Source: Nocardioides sp. W7
GTDB lineage: Bacteria; Actinomycetota; Actinomycetes; Propionibacteriales; Nocardioidaceae
Length of the DNA stretch: 64,000 nt
Assembly (NCBI RefSeq): GCF_022919075.1
Contig: NZ_CP095078.1
Span: 868,001 to 932,000 of the forward strand
Direction of reading: 5' to 3'
Part shown: piece after piece, positions 7,318 through 17,008 of the stretch
How the letters are laid out: each line of letters begins with the position of its first letter
Position numbering within the stretch: the stretch's first letter is position 1
Made by a program: the position numbers and the translations under genes
The notes under the pieces: generated by a model
Database searches by the model: none
The model's input: the letters and a program-made list of their open reading frames with translations, nothing else
What the model was told of the DNA's origin: nothing

Positions 7318-9615
7318 ATGCTCCGCCCTCTGTCGCTGTTGCCTGCCCTCGCGCTGGTGGCGACGACCTGGGTGGGGTGGAGCGCGCCGGCCGAGGCGGC
7401 CCAGGCGGCCCGGGCGGAGGATCCCGACGCGCCGCTGTCGGTGAGCATCGAGTCGATGTCGCCCGCGACGGTGCCCGACCGCGGTCCGGTCACGCTCACC
7501 GGACGGGTGACCAACGACGACGACGTCACCTGGTCGACGATCAACCTCTACCCCTTCATCTCCTCCCAACCGCTCACCACGCGCGCCGAGCTCACCGAGG
7601 CGACGGCGACCGCGCCGTCGGCGCCGGTGGGCGACCGGGTCACGACGGGCGGGCCGTACCACACCATCGACGAGCTGGCGCCCGGCGAGTCCGAGTACTA
7701 CTCCGTCCGCGTCCGCAGCGCCGACCTGCGCGCCCACGTCGCCGCGAACGGCGGGAATCTCGCCGACAACGCCGGGGTCTACTGGTTCGGCGTGCACGCC
7801 CTCGGCCGCAGCGCGACCGACGCCGGCGGCACCAGCGCCCCGACCGCCGACGGCCGCGCCCGGACCTTCCTGCCCCGCGTGGGCGGGACCGGCCGCCAGG
7901 TGAAGACCGCGCTGGTGGTCCCGCTCCGCGGAGGCATCGAGTACGCCGACGACGGCTCGATCGCCGACCCGGCGGCCTGGGCCTCCTCGCTGGCGACCGA
8001 CGGACGGCTGGGCTCGGCGGTCGAGCTCGGGGCCGCCGCGGGCAGCCGTCCGCTCACCTGGCTGATCGACCCGGCGCTCACCGACGCCACGGCTCGGCTC
8101 GCCGCCGGGAACCCCGCGCGCTCGTTGGGCTCCACCGTCGATCCCGAGGCCACCGAGGACCCGGACCGGCTGGTGGCCGACCCCGAGGACCCGACGGCGA
8201 CCCCGCCCGCCGAGCCGGAGACCGCCCTGCCCTCCCCCGACGGTTCGACCGGCTCGGCCGACCAGACCGAGCAGGAGGAACCGGAGCCGCCGACGCCCAC
8301 CGAGGAGACCGCCGCGCGGGCCGCGTCGGCCTGGCGCGAGAGCCTGCGCGACGCGCTCGCGTCGACCGAGATCCTCGCCCTGCCGTACGGCGACCTCGAC
8401 GTCCCGGCGGCGGCCGAGCACGACTCGGCGGCGTACACCCGAGCGCGCCGGCGCTCCGGGTCCAGCCTCCAGCCCTGGCAGCTCCCCACCAGCCCGGCGC
8501 TGGGCGGGCGCGCCTTCCTCGACCCGGCCTCGATCGAGCTGGCCGGTGACGACGAGGCCCTGATCGGCTCGGACCTGATGGTCCCCGGCCTGAGTGGCTC
8601 CGCCCCGACCGTCGCCACGATCGGGGGCCGGCGGCTGGTCCTCGCGTCGACGGGCGCCGCGAGCGGCGGCCCGGGGCCCGACGACCCGCTGGCCGGGGTC
8701 GCCGTACGCCAGCGGATCCTCGCCGAGGCCGCCGTACGCCGGCTGGTCAGCCCGCGTGAGCCGCTGGTCGTCGTGCTGCCCGGCGGCTGGTCCGCGGCCG
8801 AGCCGGACGAGTTCTTCGACGGCCTCGACCAGCCCTGGCTGGACCTGACCACCGTCGCCGACGTGCTCGACGAGCCGGCCACGACGCTCGAGCCCGAACA
8901 GGTCGTCTACCCCCGCGCCCAGGCCCGCCGGCAGCTCGGCGCCGGCGTCTTCGCCTCGGCCCGCTCGCTGAGCGAGGCCGGCACGACCCTGCAGTACCTG
9001 CTGACCCGCAACGACACCGTGGGCCACGAGGTCGCCGACCAGGCCATGGCCTCGCTGTCCTTCGCCAGCCGGGCCGACCCGGACGCCGCCCTCTCGAGCA
9101 ACACCCGCTCCCGGGCGGTGCTCGAGGACCTGCTGAACGGGGTGCGGATCGAGGCACCGCGGCAGGTCACCCTCTCCAGCGCGAGCGGCCGGTTCTCCGC
9201 CACCCTGGAGAACACCCTCGACCAGCCGGTGACGGTGCGGGTCCGGGCGGTCGCGGAGGAGCCGATCACCATCACCATGACCGAGGAGGACGTCACGTTG
9301 CCGCCGCGCAGCCGCCGCAGCGTGCTCCTCACCGCCTCCACCGAGCAGCAGGGCGTCCACAACATCACCCTCCAGGTCACCAACATGGCCGGGACCACCG
9401 TGGGCACCAGCGACCGCCTCCCGATCCGCGCGGCCCAGGTCAGCGACGTCATCTGGCTGATCATCGGCACCGGCGCCGCGCTGCTCCTGGGCGCGATCGG
9501 GGTCCGCCTCGCCCGGCGCTTCCGCGCGGCCCGTCGTACCTCCGGCGACGCCGCGGCTCCCGACGACGCCAGTCCCGAGGCCGAGGCCACCGAGCAGGCG
9601 CCCGCGTCGGCATGA
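7318..9615 (+). CDS. DUF6049-family secreted, membrane-anchored protein
   Basis: A 765-residue envelope protein matching the position of Mycobacterium Rv3909, between cca and murJ. It has an N-terminal signal peptide ending at APAEAAQA, a large extracytoplasmic region with an acidic Pro/Glu-rich insert around residues 280-330, an Ig-like segment (VTLTGRVTNDDDVTWSTI near residue 60), and one C-terminal membrane helix near 710-730 followed by an Arg-rich tail. ATG 7318 is preferred over TTG 7261 because it directly starts the signal peptide. The murJ start overlaps its stop. The molecular role is unknown; synteny suggests a role with MurJ in wall synthesis. Confidence 0.85.
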   Translation: MLRPLSLLPALALVATTWVGWSAPAEAAQAARAEDPDAPLSVSIESMSPATVPDRGPVTLTGRVTNDDDVTWSTINLYPFISSQPLTTRAELTEATATAPSAPVGDRVTTGGPYHTIDELAPGESEYYSVRVRSADLRAHVAANGGNLADNAGVYWFGVHALGRSATDAGGTSAPTADGRARTFLPRVGGTGRQVKTALVVPLRGGIEYADDGSIADPAAWASSLATDGRLGSAVELGAAAGSRPLTWLIDPALTDATARLAAGNPARSLGSTVDPEATEDPDRLVADPEDPTATPPAEPETALPSPDGSTGSADQTEQEEPEPPTPTEETAARAASAWRESLRDALASTEILALPYGDLDVPAAAEHDSAAYTRARRRSGSSLQPWQLPTSPALGGRAFLDPASIELAGDDEALIGSDLMVPGLSGSAPTVATIGGRRLVLASTGAASGGPGPDDPLAGVAVRQRILAEAAVRRLVSPREPLVVVLPGGWSAAEPDEFFDGLDQPWLDLTTVADVLDEPATTLEPEQVVYPRAQARRQLGAGVFASARSLSEAGTTLQYLLTRNDTVGHEVADQAMASLSFASRADPDAALSSNTRSRAVLEDLLNGVRIEAPRQVTLSSASGRFSATLENTLDQPVTVRVRAVAEEPITITMTEEDVTLPPRSRRSVLLTASTEQQGVHNITLQVTNMAGTTVGTSDRLPIRAAQVSDVIWLIIGTGAALLLGAIGVRLARRFRAARRTSGDAAAPDDASPEAEATEQAPASA

Positions 9616-11300
9616 GCGCCCCCGAGATGAGCACCCGCGAGTCCGCGGAGGAGACCGACCGCAAGATCCTCGCCTCGAGCGCGGTGATGGCGGCCGGGAC
9701 CGTGGTGTCCCGGCTGAGCGGCTTCGTCCGGTCCGCGCTGCTGGCCGCCGCGCTCGGCGCCTACCTGCACGCCGACATCTTCACGATCGCCAACACGATC
9801 CCGAACATGCTCTACATCCTGCTGGCCGGCGGCGTGTTCAACGCCGTCCTGGTCCCGCAGCTGGTGCGCGCCATGCGCGACGACCCCGACGGCGGGGAGG
9901 CCTACACCAACCGGGTCGTCACCCTGGCCGCGCTGTTCCTGGGTGCGGTCACGCTGCTTCTGGTGCTGGCGGCGCCGTTGGTGATGTCGCTCTACCTCGA
10001 CTCGCGGTACGACGACGCGGACCTGGCCGCCCACCGCGAGTCGATCATCGACTTCGCCCGGCTCTGCCTGCCGCAGGTCTTCTTCTACGGGATGTTCGTG
10101 CTGGTCGGGCAGATCCTGAACTCCCGCGGGAAGTTCGGGCCGATGATGTGGGCGCCGATCGCCAACAACGTCATCTCGGTGCTGGTGCTGGTGGTCTACC
10201 TGCTCACCTTCGGCCCTGCCGGGGGCGACGAGCGGTTCGGAGCGTTCAGCCGCGGCCAGGAGCTGCTGCTCGGCATCGGCTCGACGGTCGGCATCGCGGC
10301 GCAGCTGCTGATCCTGGTGCCCTTCCTGCGCGCGGCGGGCTTCACCTTCCGGCCCCGCTTCGACTTCCGGGGCACCGGCCTCGGCCACACCTTCCGGCTG
10401 GCGCTGTGGACGGTGCTCTTCGTCATCGTCAACCAGGTCGCCTACACCGTGGTCGTCCGGCTCGCCTCCAGCGGCACCGTCGGCGGCACCGAGGACGGCA
10501 CCGGTTACATGGTGTACTCCTCGGCCTTCCTGATCGTGATGGTCCCGCACTCGGTCATCACGGTCTCCCTCGCGACCGCGATCCTCCCGCGGCTCTCGGC
10601 CCGGGCCGCCGAGGGCGACCTCGCCGGGCTGGCCCGCACCCTCACCGGCAGCCTGCGCACCGCCCTCGCCGTACTGCTGCCCTTCGCGGCGCTCCTCCCG
10701 GTGGTCGCGCCCGACATCGCCCAGGTGGTGTGGGGACACGGCGCCGCCGCCGACGACTTCGACAGCTACGTCCCCACGCTCGCCCTCTTCGGCCCCGGCG
10801 TCGTCTTCTTCACCGTCCACTACCTGATGCTGCGCGGCTTCTACGCCCTCGAGCGCACCCGCACCGTCTTCTTCATCCAGTGCTGGGTCGCGGCCACCAA
10901 CATCGCCGTCGCCCTGGCGCTGGTCCTCCGCACCAACGACGAGCAGACGTCACCGGCCCTGGTGGTGGCCTACTCCGCGTCGTACGCCGTGGGCGCGGCG
11001 ATCTCGTACGCCGTGCTCCGCCGGACCGTCGGCGGTCTGCACACCGGCGAGCTGCTCCGCTTCCTGGTGCGGCTGCTGCTGGCCACCGCGATCTCGACCG
11101 GGGTGGCGGTCGCCGTGGCCTGGCCGCTGCACCGGGCGACCGAGGACTCCTCGTGGCCGGCGGCCGTGCTGGTCGGTGGGCTCGTCGCCGTGGTCGACGT
11201 CGTCGTGTTCCTCGTGCTGGCCCGGGTCCTGCGGCTGCGCGAGGTGACCTCGGTGCTCCAGACCGTGACCCGCCGCCGGTCGCCCACGCACCGGGCCTGA
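9612..11300 (+). CDS. murJ: Lipid II flippase MurJ (MviN)
   Basis: Moves lipid-linked peptidoglycan precursor across the cytoplasmic membrane. The 562-residue polytopic protein starts with the conserved SRLSGFVRSALLAAALG segment and has about 14 membrane helices. Arginines on the predicted central cavity helices and the ANTIPNMLYILLAGG segment match MurJ. ATGA overlap with the DUF6049 gene implies translational coupling. Mycobacterial MviN carries a pseudokinase and extracellular domain in the same chain. Here murJ ends after the flippase, and those parts are encoded by the next gene. Confidence 0.95.
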   Translation: MSAPEMSTRESAEETDRKILASSAVMAAGTVVSRLSGFVRSALLAAALGAYLHADIFTIANTIPNMLYILLAGGVFNAVLVPQLVRAMRDDPDGGEAYTNRVVTLAALFLGAVTLLLVLAAPLVMSLYLDSRYDDADLAAHRESIIDFARLCLPQVFFYGMFVLVGQILNSRGKFGPMMWAPIANNVISVLVLVVYLLTFGPAGGDERFGAFSRGQELLLGIGSTVGIAAQLLILVPFLRAAGFTFRPRFDFRGTGLGHTFRLALWTVLFVIVNQVAYTVVVRLASSGTVGGTEDGTGYMVYSSAFLIVMVPHSVITVSLATAILPRLSARAAEGDLAGLARTLTGSLRTALAVLLPFAALLPVVAPDIAQVVWGHGAAADDFDSYVPTLALFGPGVVFFTVHYLMLRGFYALERTRTVFFIQCWVAATNIAVALALVLRTNDEQTSPALVVAYSASYAVGAAISYAVLRRTVGGLHTGELLRFLVRLLLATAISTGVAVAVAWPLHRATEDSSWPAAVLVGGLVAVVDVVVFLVLARVLRLREVTSVLQTVTRRRSPTHRA

Positions 11301-11428
11301 GGCCGGATCCACCGACTGGTGACGCGTCGCAGGCGGAGGTCGGTGAATCCGGGCTGAGCCCGGCCTACCATGACTCGGGGCCGTCCCGGGCCCCCTGTGC
11401 CGAGCCGTCGGGAAGGAGTCGCCGCGTC

Positions 11429-13231
11429 GTGCCGCACTCGAACCGACCCGGCGACGTCCTCGCCGGCCGCTACCGGCTGGTCGACCTGCTCAGCGAGAGC
11501 GGCAACGGCCGGTTCTGGCGCGCCCACGACCGGATCCTGGAACGGCACGTGGCGCTGCACGTCATCGCCGAGGACGACGAGCGTGCGGCCGGGCTCGTCG
11601 AGGCGGCCAGAAGGTCGGCGACCGTCCTGGACCCGCGGATCCTGCGCGTCCTCGACGCCGAGCGCACGGGCGGTCTCTGCTACGTCGTGAACGAGTGGGG
11701 CGCCGGCACCTCTCTGGACACCGTCGTCGCCACCCACGGGCCGCTGCTGCCGCGGCGGGCGGCCTGGCTGGTGGCCGAGGTGGCCGACTCGGTGGCCGTC
11801 GCACACGCGGACGGGATCGCGCACGGCCGACTGGCCCCGGAGAACGTGCTGATCGACCAGACCGGTGCGATCAAGGTGATCGGCTTCTCCGTCGACGCCG
11901 CCCTGCACGGGTTGCCGCCCGGCCGGCTCGCGACCGACGTCACCGATCTCGCGGGGCTCCTCTACTGCGCGTTGACCGGTCGGTGGGCGGGCGTGTCCAC
12001 CTCCGCCGTACCCCCTGCTCCGCAGGAGCACGGCCGGGTGCTGCGCCCGCGGCAGGTCCGCGCCGGCGTACCCAGACCCCTGGACGCCCTGTGCGACGAG
12101 GTCCTCAACCCCTACTCGCTGGGCCGCAGCCGCGAGGGCGTCGACCTGGAGACCGCCCGCGGGATCGCCGACGTGCTCGCGGACTTCGTGGGCGAGCCGA
12201 CCGGTCTGCCCGAGCAGCTCGCCCTGTCCAACCTGCGCCCCGGCGAGACCGTCGTGCTGCCGCAGATCCCGGAGATCCCGGCCCGCGACCCGGAGCCGGA
12301 GCCGGAGCCGGAGCCCAGCACTCCGCCGCCCGCCCCCGAGCCGGACCCCACCCAGGCGGGGCTGCCGATCTTCGGCGACGACGGCGACGACGTGTCGTGG
12401 CTCGACGCCCCGGAGGCGCCCGCGCCACCGCCGCCGCCGTTCGAGAGCCCGCCGGAGCGACCGCTCTTCGCCCCCGAGCCCTCCGACGGCGGACCGGCCC
12501 GGAAGTCCCGCCCCTCCGTCGGAGCCCGGGAGGCCCAGGACCGCGCCGAGTACTGGCCGTGGGAGGGGACCGACCCGGACCGCACCTCCGGCACGGGTCT
12601 GACCCCCGTGGCCGAGGACGTCCCGGGGCGCAGCTGGCTGCGGCTCGCCGCCGGGATCGGCGCGGCGCTGCTGCTCCTGGTCGCCGTGGTCGTCGCGTTC
12701 AATCTCGGCCGGGGGAAGACACCGCTCGGCACCGAGCCCGACGACGACCCGACGACCAGCGTCTCCCCGAGCCCCACCGCCGAGCCCACCCCGATCACCG
12801 GGCTGGTCGCGCGCGACCTCGACCCGCAGGGTGACCCGCCCGAGGAGAACCCCGACACGGTGGGGCGGACGGTCGACGGCGATCCGGCGACCACCTGGCG
12901 AACCTCGACGTACAACGAGCAGCTGGCGCCCGGAGGGTTCAAGAGCGGCGTCGGGGTCGTCCTCGACCTCGGTGCGGCGCGCGAGGTGGCCGAGGTCGGC
13001 CTCCGGCTCGTCGGCGAGCCGAGCGTGATCTCGCTCTACCTCACCGACAGCGCCCCCGACGACGTCGAGGGCCTCACCCCGCTGCTGGCGGAGCAGCGGG
13101 TCGGCACCGAGGCGACCCTGGCCCCGGACCAGCCCGGCTCCGGCCGGTTCCTCACCGTCTGGTTCACCTCGCTGCCGGCGGCCGACGGCGGCTTCCGGGG
13201 CGAGATCGCCGAGATCACGGTGCGGGGATGA
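11429..13231 (+). CDS. Membrane pseudokinase with extracellular discoidin-like domain
   Basis: A 600-residue protein with a kinase-like domain (about 5-255), a long Pro/Glu linker, one membrane helix (about 402-427) and an outer domain resembling F5/8-type (discoidin) folds. Catalysis is unlikely. The VAIK lysine is His (VALHVI), the HRD loop reads HGR (IAHGRLAPENVLI) and DFG reads IGF. By analogy with mycobacterial MviN, where a phosphorylated pseudokinase recruits FhaA, this could be the separate signalling half of MurJ control. That is inferred from position and fold. The GTG start has AAGGAG 10 bases upstream. The next gene, sigM, overlaps its stop by ATGA. Confidence 0.88.
   Translation: MPHSNRPGDVLAGRYRLVDLLSESGNGRFWRAHDRILERHVALHVIAEDDERAAGLVEAARRSATVLDPRILRVLDAERTGGLCYVVNEWGAGTSLDTVVATHGPLLPRRAAWLVAEVADSVAVAHADGIAHGRLAPENVLIDQTGAIKVIGFSVDAALHGLPPGRLATDVTDLAGLLYCALTGRWAGVSTSAVPPAPQEHGRVLRPRQVRAGVPRPLDALCDEVLNPYSLGRSREGVDLETARGIADVLADFVGEPTGLPEQLALSNLRPGETVVLPQIPEIPARDPEPEPEPEPSTPPPAPEPDPTQAGLPIFGDDGDDVSWLDAPEAPAPPPPPFESPPERPLFAPEPSDGGPARKSRPSVGAREAQDRAEYWPWEGTDPDRTSGTGLTPVAEDVPGRSWLRLAAGIGAALLLLVAVVVAFNLGRGKTPLGTEPDDDPTTSVSPSPTAEPTPITGLVARDLDPQGDPPEENPDTVGRTVDGDPATTWRTSTYNEQLAPGGFKSGVGVVLDLGAAREVAEVGLRLVGEPSVISLYLTDSAPDDVEGLTPLLAEQRVGTEATLAPDQPGSGRFLTVWFTSLPAADGGFRGEIAEITVRG
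12290..12313 (+). repeat. Four tandem CCGGAG hexamers
   Basis: An in-frame run coding for Pro-Glu repeats in the cytoplasmic linker of the pseudokinase. Copy-number slippage would change linker length without breaking the frame. Confidence 0.8.
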
Positions 13232-13902
13232 GCGCGCTGGACGACGGGCGCTCGGACGCCGCGCTGCTCGCCGCGCACGTCGACGGCGACACCACGGCGT
13301 TCGGGGTGCTCTTCGGCCGCCACCGTGACCGGCTCTGGGCGGTCGCGCTGCGCACCATGGGCAACGCCGAGGACGCGGCCGACGGCCTGCAGGACGGCAT
13401 GATCGCCGCCTATCGGCGCGCGGCGACGTTCCGCGGCGACGCCGCCGTGACCACCTGGCTGCACCGCGTCGTCGTGAACGCGTGCCTCGACCGGCTCCGG
13501 GCCTCGAAGGTGCGGCGGACCGAGGCGCTCCCCGACGACCTCGAGGAGTACGTCGGCCGCGGGTCCCTGGTCACCTCCGGCCCCGGGTCCGGTGATCCGG
13601 CGGACGCGTCCGTGCGCGCCGAGCGGCGACGGGCCGTGCTCGCCGCGCTCAGCCGGCTCCCGGCCGAGCAGCGGGCGGCCCTGGTGCTCGTCGACATGGA
13701 GGGCTACGCGGTGGCCGAGGTGGCGGTGATGCTCGACTGCCCGGAGGGGACGGTGAAGTCCCGGTGCTCCCGGGGGCGGACCCGGCTGGCCGCGCTGCTC
13801 GACGACCTCGCCCCCCGAGTCGACGAGGGTCACTCCGGTCCGAGGAACCCCCGACCGGCGCCGGCCGTCCGACCAACGGAGGGCACGACGGCCCCTCCGT
13901 AG
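13228..13902 (+). CDS. sigM: ECF RNA polymerase sigma factor, SigM type
   Basis: Group 4 sigma factor of 224 residues. Region 2 (about 25-95) carries the NAEDAADGLQDGMIAAYRR and TWLHRVVVNACLDRLR segments. Region 4 (about 135-190) carries LPAEQRAALVLVDMEGY and the helix-turn-helix CPEGTVKSRCSRGRTRL. A 30-residue Pro-rich tail follows. The position after murJ and before trxB matches mycobacterial sigM. The next gene fits its membrane anti-sigma factor. Confidence 0.92.
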   Translation: MSALDDGRSDAALLAAHVDGDTTAFGVLFGRHRDRLWAVALRTMGNAEDAADGLQDGMIAAYRRAATFRGDAAVTTWLHRVVVNACLDRLRASKVRRTEALPDDLEEYVGRGSLVTSGPGSGDPADASVRAERRRAVLAALSRLPAEQRAALVLVDMEGYAVAEVAVMLDCPEGTVKSRCSRGRTRLAALLDDLAPRVDEGHSGPRNPRPAPAVRPTEGTTAPP

Positions 13903-13952
13903 GCTCGAGCGTCGTACCCCTGCCCGTCCACCCGCCGAGAGGAGGCGCACCC

Positions 13953-14711
13953 ATGTCCGACCAGCACCCGCACGACCATGACCGCGAGGACGACGTGCGA
14001 CGGCTCCTCGCCGAGGCCCGACACCACGAGCCGATGCCCGTCGATGTCGCCGCCCGGCTGGACCGGGTCCTGGACCAGCTCGCGGCCGAGGACCCGGCCG
14101 ACCAGGCACCGGTGGCCGACCTGGAGACGCACCGCCGCCGGCGCCGGGCCCGCAACCTCCTGGTCGCCGCGGCCGCCGTCGCGGTCGTGGGCATCGGGCT
14201 CGGTCAGCTCGACCTGACCTCGAGCACGTCGAACGTCGACGCGGGCGGTGATGAGTCCGCCGGGTCGTCGTCGATCGCCGCGGACGCCGACCAGCCCTCT
14301 GGCGCGGCCGAGGCCTCGCCGGCCACTCCTGACAACCGGGACTTAGCTGCTGCCCGGTCGGCGCTTCAGTTCGTACCCATGCCGGCCGCCCCGGAGCCGC
14401 TCGTGGTCGAGGACGCCGACTTCGCCTCGGCCGACCGGCTCCGCGCGCTGCGCAAACTGACCCTCGGGTCTCGGAGGGCTATGTTGCGTCGATCGTTGGC
14501 GGACGCTCCGCAGGTTGGGAAGCCCGCACTCGGCGCGTCGCTCACCTGCCAGCCCGGCCCGTACGGCGACGGCCGCCTGGTCGCCGTCCAGTACGACGGC
14601 CACCCGGCCGTGCTGGCGATCCGCCCGGCGACCGGCGACTCGGCCGTCGTCGAGCTGCTCCGCTGCGGGAGCGCGGCGGTGCTGCGCTCGGCCACGGTGC
14701 CGCTGCCCTGA
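13953..14711 (+). CDS. Putative SigM anti-sigma factor, single-pass membrane protein
   Basis: A 252-residue protein with an acidic, His-rich cytoplasmic N-terminus, a basic patch RRRRRARN, one membrane helix at about residues 69-85 and a C-terminal domain outside. The ATG has a strong GAGAGGAGG site, and the gene starts 50 bases after sigM. It matches the place of Rv3912. The stretch 14340-14520 contains a TTA codon and several other rare codons compared with neighbours. Function is assigned from position and topology; no zinc-binding anti-sigma motif is visible. Confidence 0.72.
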   Translation: MSDQHPHDHDREDDVRRLLAEARHHEPMPVDVAARLDRVLDQLAAEDPADQAPVADLETHRRRRRARNLLVAAAAVAVVGIGLGQLDLTSSTSNVDAGGDESAGSSSIAADADQPSGAAEASPATPDNRDLAAARSALQFVPMPAAPEPLVVEDADFASADRLRALRKLTLGSRRAMLRRSLADAPQVGKPALGASLTCQPGPYGDGRLVAVQYDGHPAVLAIRPATGDSAVVELLRCGSAAVLRSATVPLP

Positions 14712-14799
14712 CCCACCACCCGAGCAGCGCCGTACGGGGGAATCTTCCTCGCCTACGATCGGTTCTGCAGGAGCTAGTTCACCGACTCGAGAGGACGTC

Positions 14800-15810
14800 A
14801 TGTCCGAGACCCGCAACGTGATCATCATCGGCTCCGGGCCGTCCGGCTACACCGCTGCGGTGTACGCCGCCCGCGCCAGCCTGGCGCCCCTGGTCTTCGA
14901 GGGCTCGGTGACCGCCGGCGGGGCGCTGATGAACACCACCGAGGTCGAGAACTTCCCGGGTTTCCGCGACGGCATCATGGGCCCGGCCCTGATGGACGAG
15001 ATGCGGGCGCAGGCCGAGCGGTTCGGCGCCGAGCTGGTCGCCGACGACGTGATCGAGGTCGACCTGACCGGCGACGTGAAGGTCGTCAAGACCGCCACCG
15101 ACACCTACACCGCCCGGGCGGTGATCCTGGCGACCGGCTCGGGCTACCGGAAGCTCGGTCTCCCCAACGAGGAGGAGCTCTCGGGCCGCGGCGTCTCCTG
15201 GTGCGCCACCTGCGACGGCTTCTTCTTCCGCGAGCAGCACATCGCCGTCGTCGGCGGTGGCGACTCGGCGATCGAGGAGGCGACCTTCCTGACCCGGTTC
15301 GGCTCGAAGGTCTCGCTGATCGTGCGCCGCGACGAGCTGCGCGCCTCCAAGATCATGCAGGAGCGCGCCTTCGCCGACCCGAAGCTCGAGATCGAGTGGA
15401 ACTCCGTCGTCGAGACCATCAACGGCTCGGACCGGCTGGAGTCGGTGACCCTGAAGGACACCGTCACCGGTGAGACCCGCGACCTGTCGTCCACCGGCCT
15501 GTTCATCGCGATCGGCCACGACCCGCGCTCGGAGCTGCTCACCGGCCAGGTCGACCTGGACGACGACGGCTACGTGCAGGTCCGGCACCCCTCCACCGCC
15601 ACCAACCTGCCCGGCGTCTTCGCCGCCGGCGACCTGGTCGACCACCACTACCGCCAGGCGATCACCGCCGCCGGGACGGGCTGCTCGGCTGCGCTCGACG
15701 CCGAGCGCTACCTCGCGGAGCTGGACCACGCGGCCGTCAGCGCCTCCGACGCGCAGGACGCCGTCGCCGGCTCCGCCGTCTCCGAGCAGGTCCAGACCGC
15801 CGGTCTGTGA
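14800..15810 (+). CDS. trxB: Thioredoxin-disulfide reductase
   Basis: NADPH-dependent flavoenzyme that reduces thioredoxin. The 336-residue protein has the FAD loop [13 protein letters not shown], the redox-active CATC disulfide motif ([11 protein letters not shown] near residue 140), the NADPH loop [10 protein letters not shown] and a C-terminal FAD motif [13 protein letters not shown] 14800 has GAGAGG 4 bases upstream. trxA follows on the same strand after 87 bases, so the pair forms a complete disulfide-reducing system. Confidence 0.97.
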   Translation: MSETRNVIIIGSGPSGYTAAVYAARASLAPLVFEGSVTAGGALMNTTEVENFPGFRDGIMGPALMDEMRAQAERFGAELVADDVIEVDLTGDVKVVKTATDTYTARAVILATGSGYRKLGLPNEEELSGRGVSWCATCDGFFFREQHIAVVGGGDSAIEEATFLTRFGSKVSLIVRRDELRASKIMQERAFADPKLEIEWNSVVETINGSDRLESVTLKDTVTGETRDLSSTGLFIAIGHDPRSELLTGQVDLDDDGYVQVRHPSTATNLPGVFAAGDLVDHHYRQAITAAGTGCSAALDAERYLAELDHAAVSASDAQDAVAGSAVSEQVQTAGL

Positions 15811-15897
15811 TCCGCGAGGCGCCGGGGAACATCCTTCCCGGGCACCGTGTTCACTCAGTACTGACTTCGCAGCACGCATCCAGAGAGAGGGACAACC

Positions 15898-16224
15898 GTG
15901 GGCAACATCTCCGCCGTGACCGACGCCGAGTTCGAGGCGCAGGTCCTCAAGTCCGACAAGCCCGTCCTGGTGGACTTCTGGGCCGAGTGGTGCGGGCCGT
16001 GCCGCCAGGTCGCCCCGATCCTCGACGAGATCGCCGGCAGCCACGGCGACAAGATCACCTTCTTCAAGATGAACGTCGACGAGAACCCCGTGACCCCCTC
16101 GTCCTACCGGGTCACCGGCATCCCGACGATCAACGTCTACCAGGGCGGCGAGGTCGTGAAGACGATCGTCGGTGCCCGCCCGAAGGCTGCGATCCTCAAG
16201 GAGCTCGAGGACCTGATCAACTGA
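15898..16224 (+). CDS. trxA: Thioredoxin
   Basis: A 108-residue thiol-disulfide oxidoreductase and partner of TrxB. The active site WCGPC is at residues about 32-36, and the cis-proline lies in TGIPTI. Length and fold markers are those of a standard cytoplasmic thioredoxin. GTG start with GAGAGAGGG upstream. In mycobacteria cwlM follows this gene; here a leftward acetyltransferase gene follows instead. Confidence 0.97.
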   Translation: MGNISAVTDAEFEAQVLKSDKPVLVDFWAEWCGPCRQVAPILDEIAGSHGDKITFFKMNVDENPVTPSSYRVTGIPTINVYQGGEVVKTIVGARPKAAILKELEDLIN

Positions 16225-16233
16225 TCCGCGACC

Positions 16234-16908
16234 TCACTCCGAGGCCCTCGGCACGCTCCCGCTCACGCGGGAGGGTGTCGGGGGCCTCGCCGGGTTCGGG
16301 CGTACGACGCCGACGACGCGCTCGATGGCCGCCTCGACCTCGTCGCGCCACGTCAGCGCCGAGCGCAGATCCATCCGCATCCGCGGCGACGTCGGATGCG
16401 GACGCTGGGTCTTGAAGCCGACGCTCCCCAGGAATTCCACCGGCGCCGTGCACCGCTGACGCTCCGTCAGCGGCCCCGGCCCCCGACACACGTGGCCGAA
16501 CGCCTCCACGGCGGGGATGCCGCCCCGCCTGATCAGGTCGCGGGCCATCCCCTGCACCAGCAGCCGCCCCAGGCCGCCTCCGGTGCGCGCAGGGTCGACG
16601 TACACCGTGGTGAGCAGTACGGCGTCGACCGAGACCGGAGCTGTCGGAAAGCCGGCCGCTCCCGGGACGAACGCCTCGGGCGCGTAGACGGCCATCCCCG
16701 CGACCTCGTCGTCCACCAGCACCACCCGCCCGCAGGAGCCCCACTCGCGCAGCACCTCGCTGAGCCAGGCCTCCTTCTCCGCGGCGGCCTCCTCGGCCCG
16801 GACCCGGGCTCGGCGTACCGGGTCCAGCTCCCAGAACAGGCAGGTCCGCACCGGATCGGGGAGCCGGGCCAGGTGGTCGACGGTCAGGCGCACGACCTTG
16901 CGGGACAT
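16234..16908 (-). CDS. GNAT-family N-acetyltransferase
   Basis: A 224-residue acetyltransferase of unknown substrate. The acetyl-CoA pyrophosphate-binding loop is seen as ARTGGGLGRLLVQGMARDLI (about residues 113-132), after a beta-strand AVLLTTVYVDP. ATG 16908 is chosen because GAGGAGGAG lies just upstream; an in-frame ATG 81 bases earlier lacks this. Its position between trxA and parB is that of Rv3916c. The C-terminal codons form part of a hairpin facing trxA. Confidence 0.85.
   Translation of the reverse strand: MSRKVVRLTVDHLARLPDPVRTCLFWELDPVRRARVRAEEAAAEKEAWLSEVLREWGSCGRVVLVDDEVAGMAVYAPEAFVPGAAGFPTAPVSVDAVLLTTVYVDPARTGGGLGRLLVQGMARDLIRRGGIPAVEAFGHVCRGPGPLTERQRCTAPVEFLGSVGFKTQRPHPTSPRMRMDLRSALTWRDEVEAAIERVVGVVRPNPARPPTPSRVSGSVPRASE
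16240..16289. terminator. Bidirectional hairpin between trxA and the GNAT gene
   Basis: Long interrupted stem: CGAGGCCC at 16240-16247 pairs with GGGCCTCG at 16282-16289, and GCTCCCGC with GCGGGAG around a TCAC loop. It begins 15 bases after the trxA stop and lies within the last codons of the convergent gene. Confidence 0.65.
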
Positions 16909-17008
16909 TCGCTCCTCCTCGGGCGGCACTCGCTGTGATCCGTGGTACGCGCCCGAAACGCGTGCTGAGCGTGCGGACGGGGCGTCCATCCTTCATGCTA
17001 GGGAGATC

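Noticed and set aside
10148..11428. Upstream extension of the pseudokinase frame through murJ
   Set aside because: The extra residues are Arg/Pro/Gly-rich out-of-frame reading of murJ. A ribosome-binding site and the kinase-like domain start support GTG 11429.
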